Source: Pseudomonas brassicacearum
GTDB lineage: Bacteria > Pseudomonadota > Gammaproteobacteria > Pseudomonadales > Pseudomonadaceae
Reading direction: 5' to 3'
Assembly: GCF_003732265.1 (NCBI RefSeq)
Contig: NZ_MOBK01000006.1
Location: 682,001 to 746,000, forward strand
DNA: 64,000 bases
Both the position numbers and the translations under genes were made by a program. Under the pieces are notes generated by a model. It did not search any database. It saw only the letters and a list, made by a program, of their open reading frames with translations, and was not told the DNA's origin. Every line of letters begins with the position of its first letter. Positions within the stretch are counted from its first letter, which is position 1. Below are positions 9,142 through 17,136 of the stretch, piece after piece.

Positions 9142-9235
9142 CATCGCCAGCAGGCTGGCTCCCAAAGTGGATCTTCAGTGATCACTAAATTTTCATTCAA
9201 CACCAAACCCTGTGGGAGCCAGCCTGCTGGCGAAG
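9142..9235. repeat. REPIN on the right flank of the RAYT gene
   Basis: Inverted pair of the CCAGCCTGCTGGCGA class (ATCGCCAGCAGGCTGGCTCC at the left end, GTGGGAGCCAGCCTGCTGGC on the right), beginning about 20 bases after the RAYT stop and ending just before the TetR gene stop. Confidence 0.85.
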
Positions 9236-9248
9236 GGCGCACCACGGT

Positions 9249-9857
9249 CTACCGATCCGGCTCACACCCCTTCAACACCAACCGAATGATCGTCTGCGCA
9301 GCCGCCTCATAATCCGCCTCATCCAGCTTGGCCTTCCCGGTAATCGCGGTGATCTGCCAGTCAAAGTCGGCATAGGTCTGGGTCGCGGCCCAGATGCTGA
9401 ACATCAGGTGGTTGGGGTCGATGGCGGCGATCTGGCCGCGGTCGATCCAGGTCTGGATGCAGTCGATGTTGTGCTTGGCCTGGCTGTTGAGTTGTTCGAC
9501 CAGGTCGGCGCTCAGGTGCGGAGCGCCGTGCATGATTTCACTGGCGAACACCTTGGAAGCGAACGGCAGGTCGCGGGAGATGCGGATTTTCGAGCGGATG
9601 TAGCCGCTCAACACTTCGCTGGGTTCACCTTCAGGGTTGAACGGGGTCGAGGCCTGCAGAATCGGCTCGATGATACTTTCCAGGACCTCGCGGTAGAGGT
9701 TTTCCTTGGATTTGAAGTAGTAGTAGACGTTGGGCTTGGGCAATCCCGCCTTGGCTGCGATGTCACTGGTTTTGGTCGCAGCGAAGCCCTTGTCGGCAAA
9801 TTCTTCACTGGCGGCACGCAGGATCAGTTCTTTGTTGCGCTCGCGGATAGTGCTCAT
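9249..9857 (-). CDS. TetR/AcrR-family regulator, RutR-like
   Basis: A 202-residue regulator. The N-terminal helix-turn-helix (about residues 10-55: DKGFAATKTSDIAAKAGL, VYYYFKSKENLY) is typical TetR. The C-terminal ligand domain resembles E. coli RutR (segments IDPNHLMFSIWAATQTYADF and IIRLVLKG), so a pyrimidine-related ligand is possible but unproven. The ATG at 9857 (MSTIRERNKE) removes a non-conserved 13-residue extension. It is divergent from the DUF808 gene, 134 bases away. No pyrimidine-degradation genes are nearby. Confidence 0.85.
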   Translation of the reverse strand: MSTIRERNKELILRAASEEFADKGFAATKTSDIAAKAGLPKPNVYYYFKSKENLYREVLESIIEPILQASTPFNPEGEPSEVLSGYIRSKIRISRDLPFASKVFASEIMHGAPHLSADLVEQLNSQAKHNIDCIQTWIDRGQIAAIDPNHLMFSIWAATQTYADFDWQITAITGKAKLDEADYEAAAQTIIRLVLKGCEPDR

Positions 9858-9991
9858 AAACCAGGGGGTTCCTTGCCTGTTCTGGCGGTTGCGCATGGTA
9901 TCACCGGGCTCGCGCGGCGCTCAAGAATGCCCCGTGTGGCCCTCGGCCGCGTTATGCTGCGCGGCATTCATTCAAGAAGGAAACCTGATTC

Positions 9992-10906
9992 ATGGCAGGA
10001 AGCAGTTTGCTGGTGCTGATCGATGACATCGCCGCGGTACTCGACGATGTGGCATTGATGACCAAAATGGCCGCCAAGAAGACCGCCGGCGTGCTCGGCG
10101 ACGATCTGGCGCTCAATGCCCAGCAGGTCAGCGGCGTGCGGGCCGAGCGGGAAATTCCGGTGGTCTGGGCCGTGGCCAAGGGCTCGTTTCGCAACAAATT
10201 GATCCTGGTGCCGTCGGCCTTGGCCATCAGCGCGTTCATTCCGTGGCTGGTCACGCCGTTGTTGATGGTCGGCGGCGCTTACCTGTGTTTCGAAGGTTTC
10301 GAGAAACTCGCGCACAAATTCCTGCACAGCAAGGCTGAAGACCAGGCCGAACATGCGGAACTGGTCGAGGCTGTCGCCGATCCGGCGGTCGATCTGGTGG
10401 CGTTCGAACAGGACAAGATCAAAGGCGCGGTACGCACCGACTTCATCCTGTCGGCAGAAATCATCGCCATCACCCTCGGCACCGTGGCAGATGCCTCGCT
10501 GACCCAGCAAGTGATCGTGCTCTCGGGCATTGCCATCGTCATGACCATCGGTGTGTATGGCCTGGTGGCGGGCATCGTCAAACTCGACGACCTCGGTTTG
10601 TGGCTGACCCAAAAGCCTGGGCAGATGGCTAAAAGCATCGGCGGCGGCATTTTGCGCGCCGCGCCTTACATGATGAAAAGCCTGTCGGTGATCGGTACGG
10701 CGGCGATGTTCCTGGTCGGTGGCGGGATCCTCACCCACGGCGTGCCGGTGGTTCATCACTGGATCGAAAGCGTCAGCGCCGGCGCGGGCGGTGCCGGGTT
10801 TATCGTGCCGACGTTGCTGAACGCGGTGGCGGGGATTGTCGCAGGTGCGGTGGTGTTGGCGGGCGTGATGGTTGCCAGCAAGATCTGGAAAGCGCTGAAA
10901 GGCTAA
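9992..10906 (+). CDS. DUF808 (YedI-like) inner-membrane protein
   Basis: A 304-residue protein with a conserved cytosolic start [20 protein letters not shown], the family segment [18 protein letters not shown] (about residues 23-40), and several transmembrane helices through to the end. This matches the DUF808/YedI family, which has no established function. A strong bidirectional terminator follows. It is divergent from a TetR gene that could regulate it; no operator palindrome was identified. Confidence 0.85.
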   Translation: MAGSSLLVLIDDIAAVLDDVALMTKMAAKKTAGVLGDDLALNAQQVSGVRAEREIPVVWAVAKGSFRNKLILVPSALAISAFIPWLVTPLLMVGGAYLCFEGFEKLAHKFLHSKAEDQAEHAELVEAVADPAVDLVAFEQDKIKGAVRTDFILSAEIIAITLGTVADASLTQQVIVLSGIAIVMTIGVYGLVAGIVKLDDLGLWLTQKPGQMAKSIGGGILRAAPYMMKSLSVIGTAAMFLVGGGILTHGVPVVHHWIESVSAGAGGAGFIVPTLLNAVAGIVAGAVVLAGVMVASKIWKALKG

Positions 10907-10922
10907 AGCCAAACGCTGTCCA

Positions 10923-11018
10923 AATGTGGGAGCGGGCTTGCTCGCGAAAGCGGTAAAACAGTCGACATCAATGTTGAATGTAATGGCCTCTTCGCGAGCA
11001 AGCCCGCTCCCACATTTG
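10923..11018. repeat. REPIN, GGGAGCGGGCTTGCTCGCGA class
   Basis: Inverted pair of the dominant REP class (AATGTGGGAGCGGGCTTGCT at the left, its complement at the right), between the DUF808 stop and the terminator. Confidence 0.9.
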
Positions 11019-11034
11019 AACTTCGACATTCATG

Positions 11035-11071
11035 AAAAAGGCCATTCGACTCGCATCGAATGGCCTTTTTT
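11035..11071. terminator. Bidirectional intrinsic terminator
   Basis: A perfect 15-base stem (AAAAAGGCCATTCGA and its complement) around a 6-base loop, with T runs on both sides. It serves the DUF808 gene from the left and mlaA from the right. Confidence 0.9.
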
Positions 11072-11084
11072 GTTGCCGCCGGAT

Positions 11085-11873
11085 TTACTCGGCGATCTGC
11101 AACTTGCGCGCTTCGGTGTACACGAAGCGCACTTTCTCGTACTCGAATGGCGAGTTCAGCTGGCCATAACGGAAGTTGGTCTGGTTGCGTTTGTCGATGC
11201 CGCGCAGGATCCAGACTTCCGGATGGTTGGAGCTGACTTCCGCGACGTTCAGGTAGTTGATCGCCGACTCGACGGTGAAGTCGACCGCCAGGCCGCCGGT
11301 GTCGCGGATGTTCGATGGCCCGAGGATCGGCAGGACGAAGTAGGCGCCGCCGGGTACACCGTAGAAGCCCAGGGTCTGACCGAAGTCTTCGCTCTGGCGC
11401 GGCAGGCCCATGGCGGTGGCCGGGTCCCACAGGCCGGCGATGCCGATGGTGGTGTTGAGCAGAAGGCGCGCTGAGGTTTCCATCGAACGCTTGCCCTTGA
11501 GCTGCAGCAGGCTGTTCACCAGGTTAGGCACGTCGCCGAGGTTGTTGAAGAAGTTGCTCACGCCGGTACGCAGGAAGCTTGGCGTGACGTAGCGATAGCC
11601 GTCGACCACGGGGAGGAACACCCATTGGTCGAAGCGGTAGTTGAAGTGGTACACCCGACGGTTCCACTCTTCCAGCGGGTCGTAGACGGCCAGTGCGTTG
11701 AGCGTCGAGCGTTCGAACTCGCGCTGGTCCAGCCCCGGGTTGAACTTGAGTTTGCTCAGCGGTTCCTTGAAGCCGTCGTTGTCGATCACGACAGGTGCGT
11801 TGGCCTTGCTGTTGTCGGCATTGGCGACGCCTGCACAGAGTAACGCAGCGATTAGCAGGAGATATTTAGCCAC
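11085..11873 (-). CDS. mlaA: MlaA/VacJ-family outer-membrane lipid-asymmetry protein
   Basis: A 262-residue MlaA homologue, the outer-membrane component of the Mla system that removes mislocalised phospholipids. Family hallmarks are YDPLEEWNRRVYHFNYRFDQ (about residues 64-83), NFFNNLGDVPNLVNSLLQ and DFGQTLGFYGVPGGAYFVLP. The signal peptide (first 19 residues, ANA before D20) lacks a proper lipobox: its only cysteine, C13, is preceded by ALL. So this copy may be periplasmic or non-lipidated rather than a lipoprotein. It overlaps the upstream hydrolase gene by 8 bases; the other mla genes are not here. Confidence 0.9.
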   Translation of the reverse strand: MAKYLLLIAALLCAGVANADNSKANAPVVIDNDGFKEPLSKLKFNPGLDQREFERSTLNALAVYDPLEEWNRRVYHFNYRFDQWVFLPVVDGYRYVTPSFLRTGVSNFFNNLGDVPNLVNSLLQLKGKRSMETSARLLLNTTIGIAGLWDPATAMGLPRQSEDFGQTLGFYGVPGGAYFVLPILGPSNIRDTGGLAVDFTVESAINYLNVAEVSSNHPEVWILRGIDKRNQTNFRYGQLNSPFEYEKVRFVYTEARKLQIAE

Positions 11874-13164
11874 GGAAGAACTCCAGCATGGCGTCGCTGT
11901 TGACGCGGTAGTTAAGGTTGCCGCAATGGCCGCCGAGTGGATAAACGGTCAAGCGATCGCCGAAGGTCTTGCGCAGGAAACCGAGGTCGCCAGGGCCCAG
12001 GATCACGTCGTCGGCGTTGTGCATCACAGCGATTTTCGGGCTGTCGTGCAGGTAGTCCTTGAGTGCATAAAGACTGACCTGGTCGATCAGTTGCAGCAGG
12101 CTGCCGCCGTCGGTGCGGGCGCGCCACATCGGGATGACCTGTTCAGTGATGTAGCAGTCGAAGTCGCACTGCAGCGCACGCTTGAGGAACGGCGTGAGGC
12201 TGGTGCCTTCGGTGATCGGGAATTTCGGTGGGGTGATCAGGCCGCGACGGTTGATCAGGTCCGAGGTGAAGGCAATGTCGGCCGCCGAGAAGCGGAACGA
12301 GGTGCCGATCAGCATGGCCATCTGTTCGTTGGTCAGGTGCTGCTTGGACTGCTGGAAGTCGTAGAGCAGGGCATCGTTGAGGTCGATGTAGCCTTTCTGC
12401 TGGAAGTAACGGGTCAGTTTGTTCAACACCAGCTCATAAAACGTGGTGCTGCTGGTGATGCCCTTGACTTCGGTCTGGACCAGCTTGTCCAGGTTGGTGA
12501 TCGAGGTGTACAGGTTGACCGGCGGGTTCAGCAGCAGGACTTTCTTGAAGTTGAAGCTGCGGCGGGTTTCGTCCAGGTGCGCGACGAAGGCAGCGTCCAG
12601 TGCGCCGAGGCTGTAGCCGGTCAGGTAGTAGTCGGTGACCGGCACTTTCGGGTTTTGTGCCCGCACGGCCTGCATCACCCGGTACATGTCTTCGGCGTCT
12701 TCCTTGGTAATGCCCGGTGTGGCGAAGCGTGAAGCGGCGCTGATGAAGTCGAAACTGGTCGGCGACGACAGTTGCACCACGTGGTAGCCGGCCTGGTAGT
12801 AGAGCTTTTTCAGGTACTCGTTGAGGCTGCTGTCATAGCGTGCGCCGGTGCCGGCAATCAGGAAGATCAGCGGCGCGGCTTTGTCTTGTGTGGCGATGCG
12901 GTAGGTGAGCTTCTTCACTGCCCAGAAGTTGTCTGGCAGTTCGAATGCACGCTCCGGGCGCAGCGTGATGCTGCGGTCGTCCTGATTGATGTCCTCGTCC
13001 AGCGGCAACTTCGGACGCAGGTCCGGAGGTGTCGTGGCGATAGTCGCCTCGAACGGGTTGGTCAAGGGGTAGCCATAACTGGCGGCGTCGATATCGCCCG
13101 CCAGTGCGGACGCACTCAATATAAGGCCGCCAAAGAGGGCGGCGAAGCGCAAGGAGCGGAGCAT
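11866..13164 (-). CDS. Secreted alpha/beta-hydrolase-fold protein coupled to mlaA
   Basis: A 432-residue protein with a cleavable signal peptide (ALA near residue 22). It has an alpha/beta-hydrolase nucleophile elbow GYSLG (S185), an oxyanion-type LIAGTGARY (about 102-110), a late acidic NADD and a C-terminal GGHCGN that could supply the histidine. Homologues are, as I recall, sometimes labelled serine/threonine kinase, but no kinase motif is visible. The 8-base overlap with mlaA suggests coupled translation and a joint role, perhaps phospholipid or acyl-ester hydrolysis at the outer membrane; that role is inference. Confidence 0.75.
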   Translation of the reverse strand: MLRSLRFAALFGGLILSASALAGDIDAASYGYPLTNPFEATIATTPPDLRPKLPLDEDINQDDRSITLRPERAFELPDNFWAVKKLTYRIATQDKAAPLIFLIAGTGARYDSSLNEYLKKLYYQAGYHVVQLSSPTSFDFISAASRFATPGITKEDAEDMYRVMQAVRAQNPKVPVTDYYLTGYSLGALDAAFVAHLDETRRSFNFKKVLLLNPPVNLYTSITNLDKLVQTEVKGITSSTTFYELVLNKLTRYFQQKGYIDLNDALLYDFQQSKQHLTNEQMAMLIGTSFRFSAADIAFTSDLINRRGLITPPKFPITEGTSLTPFLKRALQCDFDCYITEQVIPMWRARTDGGSLLQLIDQVSLYALKDYLHDSPKIAVMHNADDVILGPGDLGFLRKTFGDRLTVYPLGGHCGNLNYRVNSDAMLEFFRG

Positions 13165-13387
13165 GACTAAATCCCTTAGAAGAAGGTGCCAAATGAAGTT
13201 CGCAGGCTATGACCATCGGTGTTGCGCCAAAGTGCCACGCATCGGCACCAAAGAGGCTTATTTCCGGGTAATAGTAGCTGGACGATACACTTTGCAGCGA
13301 TTTGCTGACCAGTTTTCTGTTGCCCGCGTTTGCATCCCGCTGGCGGGGGATTAAGCTGGCCGCCGTTTTCGCTTATTGGAGTGTTTC

Positions 13388-13756
13388 ATGTCCCGCCGTC
13401 TGCCCGTGGTTTTGCTGCTCGTTTTGCTGCCTTTATGGCTGGCCGCCAGTTACGGCGCACGTTATGGCTTCATGGAGGATGCGCAGTGGGTCGGCATCTG
13501 CGCGGACGAGGCGAACCGTTGGGAATGTGGGGTTCGCTCGAACCTGGGCCTGATGATTCACTTCGCCGTGTTGGGTTGGGCGGCGATAGCAGCGGCGGTG
13601 CTCGGCTTCGTCCTGCCGGGCCGGGCAGGGTGGTGGCTGGCGGTGCTGGCGCTGGTGTTCGGGTTTCCGGCGTTGGCGTTATACAACACGACTTTGGCGG
13701 TTTTTGCGGTGGTGATTGCGGGGCTTCGGTTGGTCCGGGCGTCTCGTAGCGCCTGA
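13388..13756 (+). CDS. Small inner-membrane protein of unknown function
   Basis: A 122-residue protein with a signal-anchor start (MSRRLPVVLLLVLLPLWL), a loop with two cysteines (VGICADEANRWECG) and two or three further hydrophobic helices. I do not recognise the family. The ATG at 13388 is preceded by GGAG at a good distance; a TTG in the same frame at 13376 is less likely. It stands alone between the divergent hydrolase gene and a REPIN. Confidence 0.65.
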   Translation: MSRRLPVVLLLVLLPLWLAASYGARYGFMEDAQWVGICADEANRWECGVRSNLGLMIHFAVLGWAAIAAAVLGFVLPGRAGWWLAVLALVFGFPALALYNTTLAVFAVVIAGLRLVRASRSA

Positions 13757-13760
13757 TAAA

Positions 13761-13853
13761 TCGCCTTCGCGAGCAAGCCCGCTCCCACATTTAACCGCAT
13801 TCCCCTGAAAGAGCTCGTTCGAATGTGGGAGCGGGCTTGCTCGCGAAGAGGCC
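13761..13853. repeat. REPIN, GGGAGCGGGCTTGCTCGCGA class
   Basis: Inverted pair of the dominant class (CTTCGCGAGCAAGCCCGCTC at the left; the complement ends near 13850), between two convergent genes. Confidence 0.9.
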
Positions 13854-13871
13854 GGCAAGGTCGCTGAAGAT

Positions 13872-15425
13872 TTAAGCCTTGCGAACCCGCAAACTGCGCC
13901 ACAACGCAGCAACCATCAATACACTCACCAGCGCCCAGCCCCAGGCCTGCTGGTTCTGCAACCCTTCACGGAACAGCTGCGGCGCAATGCCTGCACCAAT
14001 AATGAACGTCAGCAACGCAATCTCCCGACGCGGCACGCTCACCGGACGGCACAGGTAAACCAGCGCTGGCAGGATAAACGCCACGCTCGGAAAGCTGCGA
14101 TAACGCGGATCGAACACCAGCTCCAACATCATCACCGCCGCGGCAAACCCCGCCGTCGCGAGCAACCAGCCCGCCCGACGTTCCAGCACATTAAATGCCC
14201 GCTCACGCCAACCGGTGCGAGCGCTCAGCGTCAGTGCGGCGTGGGCCAGCACCAGAAGGTTCAACGCCGTCAGCAGCGCCAGCCACAACCATTCGCTGGC
14301 AAACCGGGTGGTGACGCGAGCCAGATCACCCCACGCGCCAATCGAGCACGCCGCCAATGCACCGAGCAGTGGCAGCACCAGCGCTGCGCGAGTACTGCGA
14401 ACGCGGCCGCCGAGCATCAGCGTCACGAAAAAGATCACGCCGCCCACGGCCAGCCATTGCGACCAGTACGGCACGTTCGACACCGGTCCTGCCAGCACGC
14501 CCTTGTCCTGGCGATCCGCGTCAAACAGCCCCCAGTAACCACCGACAGCACCTTCGCTGGCACGCTTCCACGGCTGGTCGAACGCTTCGATCAGGTTGTA
14601 GTGCCAGCCTTGTTGCTCGGCCATGATCACAAAAGAACGAATGAACTTGGCTTCATTGACCCGGCTCGGCAGGGCGGTTTCACGTTGACGGCCTTCGCTC
14701 GGCCAGCCGGTTTCGCCAATCATCACGTCCTTGGGCGCGAATTTGTTGCCGAACACCTGGCGCACTTCCGCCACATGTTGCAGGGCCGCGTCGATGTTCG
14801 AGGGATCATCTTCCCAGTACGGCAGCAAATGGATGGTCAGGAAATCCACGGCCGGGGCGATTTCCGGGTGCTTGAGCCAGAACTCCCAGACGTCGGCGTA
14901 AGTGACAGGCTGTTTGACCTGGCTTTTGACCTTGTTAATAAGCTTGGCCAGTTGCGCGCCGGTGACCTCTTTACGCAGCAAGGTCTCGTTGCCGACGATG
15001 ACCGCGGTCACCACGTCGGCGTTGGCATTCGCCGAGGCGATCAGCAGGTCGACTTCTTTTTCGGTATCAACCGGGTTGCTGTTGACCCAGGCACCGATCA
15101 TCAGCTTCAAACCATGCTTGCGCGCCAGATCAGGCAGCGCTTCCAGGCCGGTCATGGAATAGGTACGAATGCATTCGAAGCTTTTGGCCAGCAACGCCAG
15201 ATCGGCGTCCATGCGCTCCGGGCGCAACTTGAACGGCTGATCGAACGGCGATTGGTCCTTGTCGAACGGGGTGTAGGAGGCACATTGCAGCTTGTGCGTC
15301 GCGCTGGCCACATCCGGCAGGATCACCGGTTTGCCGAGGCCATACCAGAAGCCGCCGAAGGCAAAGACACCAAGCAGACAGGCGAATAGATAAGCAAAAA
15401 AAGGAAAACGTGATGTCGCGGGCAT
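13872..15425 (-). CDS. Membrane-bound GH17-type beta-glucan transferase/hydrolase
   Basis: A 517-residue protein: an N-terminal membrane anchor, then a glycoside-hydrolase family 17-like domain (about residues 40-330) with an acid/base candidate in VIVGNETLLR and a nucleophile candidate in MIGETGWPSEG. Then come six or more transmembrane helices. Pseudomonads carry such proteins under the name beta-(1-6)-glucan synthase; characterised relatives are non-Leloir glucosyltransferases acting on beta-1,3-glucan. The ATG at 15425 gives a clean signal anchor; the open frame upstream has no such feature. Probably makes or remodels periplasmic glucan. Confidence 0.8.
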   Translation of the reverse strand: MPATSRFPFFAYLFACLLGVFAFGGFWYGLGKPVILPDVASATHKLQCASYTPFDKDQSPFDQPFKLRPERMDADLALLAKSFECIRTYSMTGLEALPDLARKHGLKLMIGAWVNSNPVDTEKEVDLLIASANANADVVTAVIVGNETLLRKEVTGAQLAKLINKVKSQVKQPVTYADVWEFWLKHPEIAPAVDFLTIHLLPYWEDDPSNIDAALQHVAEVRQVFGNKFAPKDVMIGETGWPSEGRQRETALPSRVNEAKFIRSFVIMAEQQGWHYNLIEAFDQPWKRASEGAVGGYWGLFDADRQDKGVLAGPVSNVPYWSQWLAVGGVIFFVTLMLGGRVRSTRAALVLPLLGALAACSIGAWGDLARVTTRFASEWLWLALLTALNLLVLAHAALTLSARTGWRERAFNVLERRAGWLLATAGFAAAVMMLELVFDPRYRSFPSVAFILPALVYLCRPVSVPRREIALLTFIIGAGIAPQLFREGLQNQQAWGWALVSVLMVAALWRSLRVRKA

Positions 15426-15767
15426 GGTCAGGACGTCTGGGAGCAAAGCCGCGCATGTTACCTGCATTTGCCCCAGGTCAGGAGGCCTGCATAATTTTGA
15501 CATGCAAAGTTCGGGCGGACTGGCCGGGGCGTCCCCGTTGCTCAAGATTAATGGCGTTCTGATGTCGTTTCTCGATGCCTTGAGGTCGCTGACAGAGCAG
15601 GTCTCGGTTGTCGTCAGGTTGATGATCGACGCATCAGTGCACCCATAGATAAATCACGCTGATGGTCGGACGAGTTTGCGGTGGGCGTGATGGGGGCGCT
15701 GTGCACCATAACAATACGTTGACGCGACTCGGCATCCGTCGAGCGCAGCACTTTCGGGGAAGTAACG
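15426..15767. other. Divergent intergenic region between the GH17 gene and betX
   Basis: About 340 bases with no gene I can support. It must hold promoters in both directions. I found no clear -35/-10 pair, hairpin with a T run, or long repeat. The short reading frame within it has no ribosome site and no recognisable composition. Confidence 0.4.
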
Positions 15768-16619
15768 ATGAAGATGCGACGACTTTTAGGCGCAGGTGCC
15801 GCACTGGTGCTTGCGATTGGCTCCACCATGGCCAGCGCCGAGAGCAAGACCCTGAGCATCGGTTACGTTGACGGTTGGTCCGACAGCGTCGCGACCACGC
15901 ACGTAGCGGCCGAAGTGATCAAACAGAAACTCGGTTATGACGTGAAGCTGCAAGCCGTCGCCACCGGGATCATGTGGCAAGGCGTGGCCACCGGCAAACT
16001 CGACGCCATGCTGTCGGCCTGGCTGCCGGTGACGCACGGTGACTACTGGGCCAAGAACAAGGATCAGGTCGTCGATTACGGTCCGAACTTCAAAGATGCA
16101 AAAATCGGTTTGATCGTGCCTGAGTACGTAAAAGCCAAGACCATCGACGATCTGAAAACCGACGACAGCTTCAAAAAACGCATCGTCGGCATCGACGCCG
16201 GTTCAGGCGTGATGCTCAAGACCGAACAGGCCATCAAGGACTACGACCTGACCGGGTACCAACTCAAAGCCAGTTCCGGCGCCGGCATGATTGCCGAGCT
16301 GACCCGTGCCGAGAAGAAAAACGAATCCATTGCCGTGACCGGTTGGGTGCCGCACTGGATGTTCGCGAAGTGGAAACTGCGCTTCCTGGACGATCCGAAA
16401 GGCGTTTATGGCGCTGCTGAAACCGTAAACAGCATCGGCAGCAAAGAACTCGCCACCAAAGCACCGGAAGTAGCCAAGTTCCTGAAGAACTTCCAGTGGG
16501 CCTCGAAAGACGAAATCGGCGAAGTCATGCTGGCGATCCAGGATGGCGCCAAGCCGGAAGCCGCGGCGAAAGATTGGGTAGCCAAACACCCGGAACGCGT
16601 TGCCGAGTGGACCAAATAA
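15768..16619 (+). CDS. betX: Glycine betaine-binding periplasmic protein, orphan (BetX-like)
   Basis: A 283-residue OpuAC-type substrate-binding protein with a signal peptide (ASA before residue 25). Aromatic and acidic ligand-box features are visible in VDGWSDSVATTH, MLSAWLPVTHGDYWAK and VTGWVPHWMF; tryptophan cages bind the quaternary amine in this family. No ABC permease or ATPase is adjacent, so it probably works with a transporter encoded elsewhere. In P. aeruginosa the same order (betX next to a DUF485/acetate-symporter pair) occurs, which supports the symbol. An intrinsic terminator follows. Confidence 0.85.
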   Translation: MKMRRLLGAGAALVLAIGSTMASAESKTLSIGYVDGWSDSVATTHVAAEVIKQKLGYDVKLQAVATGIMWQGVATGKLDAMLSAWLPVTHGDYWAKNKDQVVDYGPNFKDAKIGLIVPEYVKAKTIDDLKTDDSFKKRIVGIDAGSGVMLKTEQAIKDYDLTGYQLKASSGAGMIAELTRAEKKNESIAVTGWVPHWMFAKWKLRFLDDPKGVYGAAETVNSIGSKELATKAPEVAKFLKNFQWASKDEIGEVMLAIQDGAKPEAAAKDWVAKHPERVAEWTK

Positions 16620-16650
16620 TTTGAGCTGACGTGTCTGGTCAGCACCTCTG

Positions 16651-16684
16651 AAGGCCGCTTGGCATAACCGCCAAGCGGCCTTTT
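16651..16684 (+). terminator. Intrinsic terminator after betX
   Basis: A 13-base perfect stem, AAGGCCGCTTGGC and its complement, with a 6-base loop and a TTTT tail, 31 bases after the betX stop. Confidence 0.9.
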
Positions 16685-16824
16685 GCTTTTCTCTGTGGGA
16701 GTGTCTGCTGGAAAATGGCGATTCTGTCATGTCGTTCTAATACTAAGGTCGTCTGGAACCTGTTCCGCAGCCGCATAGAGTGGATAACGTTCCAACTTTA
16801 ATCTGTGCTGCGAGGATAAAAACA

Positions 16825-17136
16825 ATGAACGACAGCATTTACCTCTCGATTCAAAACAGCCCGCGTTTCAAGGAGCTGGTTAGCAAGCGAGAAAAGTTCG
16901 CCTGGATTCTTTCGGCGATCATGCTTGGGCTTTACTCCGGATTCATCCTTTTGATTGCTTACGGGCCGCATGTGCTGGGGGCGAAAATCAGCCCTGAGTC
17001 TTCGATTACCTGGGGGATACCGATTGGTGTCGGGCTGATTCTCTCGGCCTTTATCCTGACTGCAATCTACGTACGACGCGCCAATGGCGAATTCGACGAC
17101 CTGAACAATGCGATTCTCAAGGAGGCTCAGCAATGA
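16825..17136 (+). CDS. yjcH: DUF485 membrane protein (YjcH)
   Basis: A 103-residue protein with two hydrophobic helices and the DUF485 pattern: [16 protein letters not shown], then a transmembrane helix, then a second helix ending [13 protein letters not shown]. It always travels with acetate symporter genes and overlaps actP by four bases (ATGA), so the two are translationally coupled. The ATG at 16825 has GAGGA upstream. Its own function is unknown, presumably a subunit or regulator of ActP. Confidence 0.9.
   Translation: MNDSIYLSIQNSPRFKELVSKREKFAWILSAIMLGLYSGFILLIAYGPHVLGAKISPESSITWGIPIGVGLILSAFILTAIYVRRANGEFDDLNNAILKEAQQ

Noticed and set aside
9142..9235. REPINs considered as CRISPR repeats or terminators
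   Set aside because: They are isolated inverted pairs without regularly spaced direct repeats or unique spacers, and lack the T run expected of intrinsic terminators.
11866..13164. Annotation as a serine/threonine protein kinase
   Set aside because: No glycine-rich loop, VAIK lysine or HRD/DFG motif is visible; the GYSLG elbow and signal peptide point to an alpha/beta hydrolase.
15424..15648. A 74-codon open frame between the GH17 gene and betX
   Set aside because: Overlaps the GH17 start region and has no ribosome site, conserved composition or recognisable domain.
16740..16824. A possible regulator site (TAATACTAAGG) before yjcH
   Set aside because: It may be an acetate-regulator site, but I could not match it to a known motif or a repeat elsewhere, so it is not listed.
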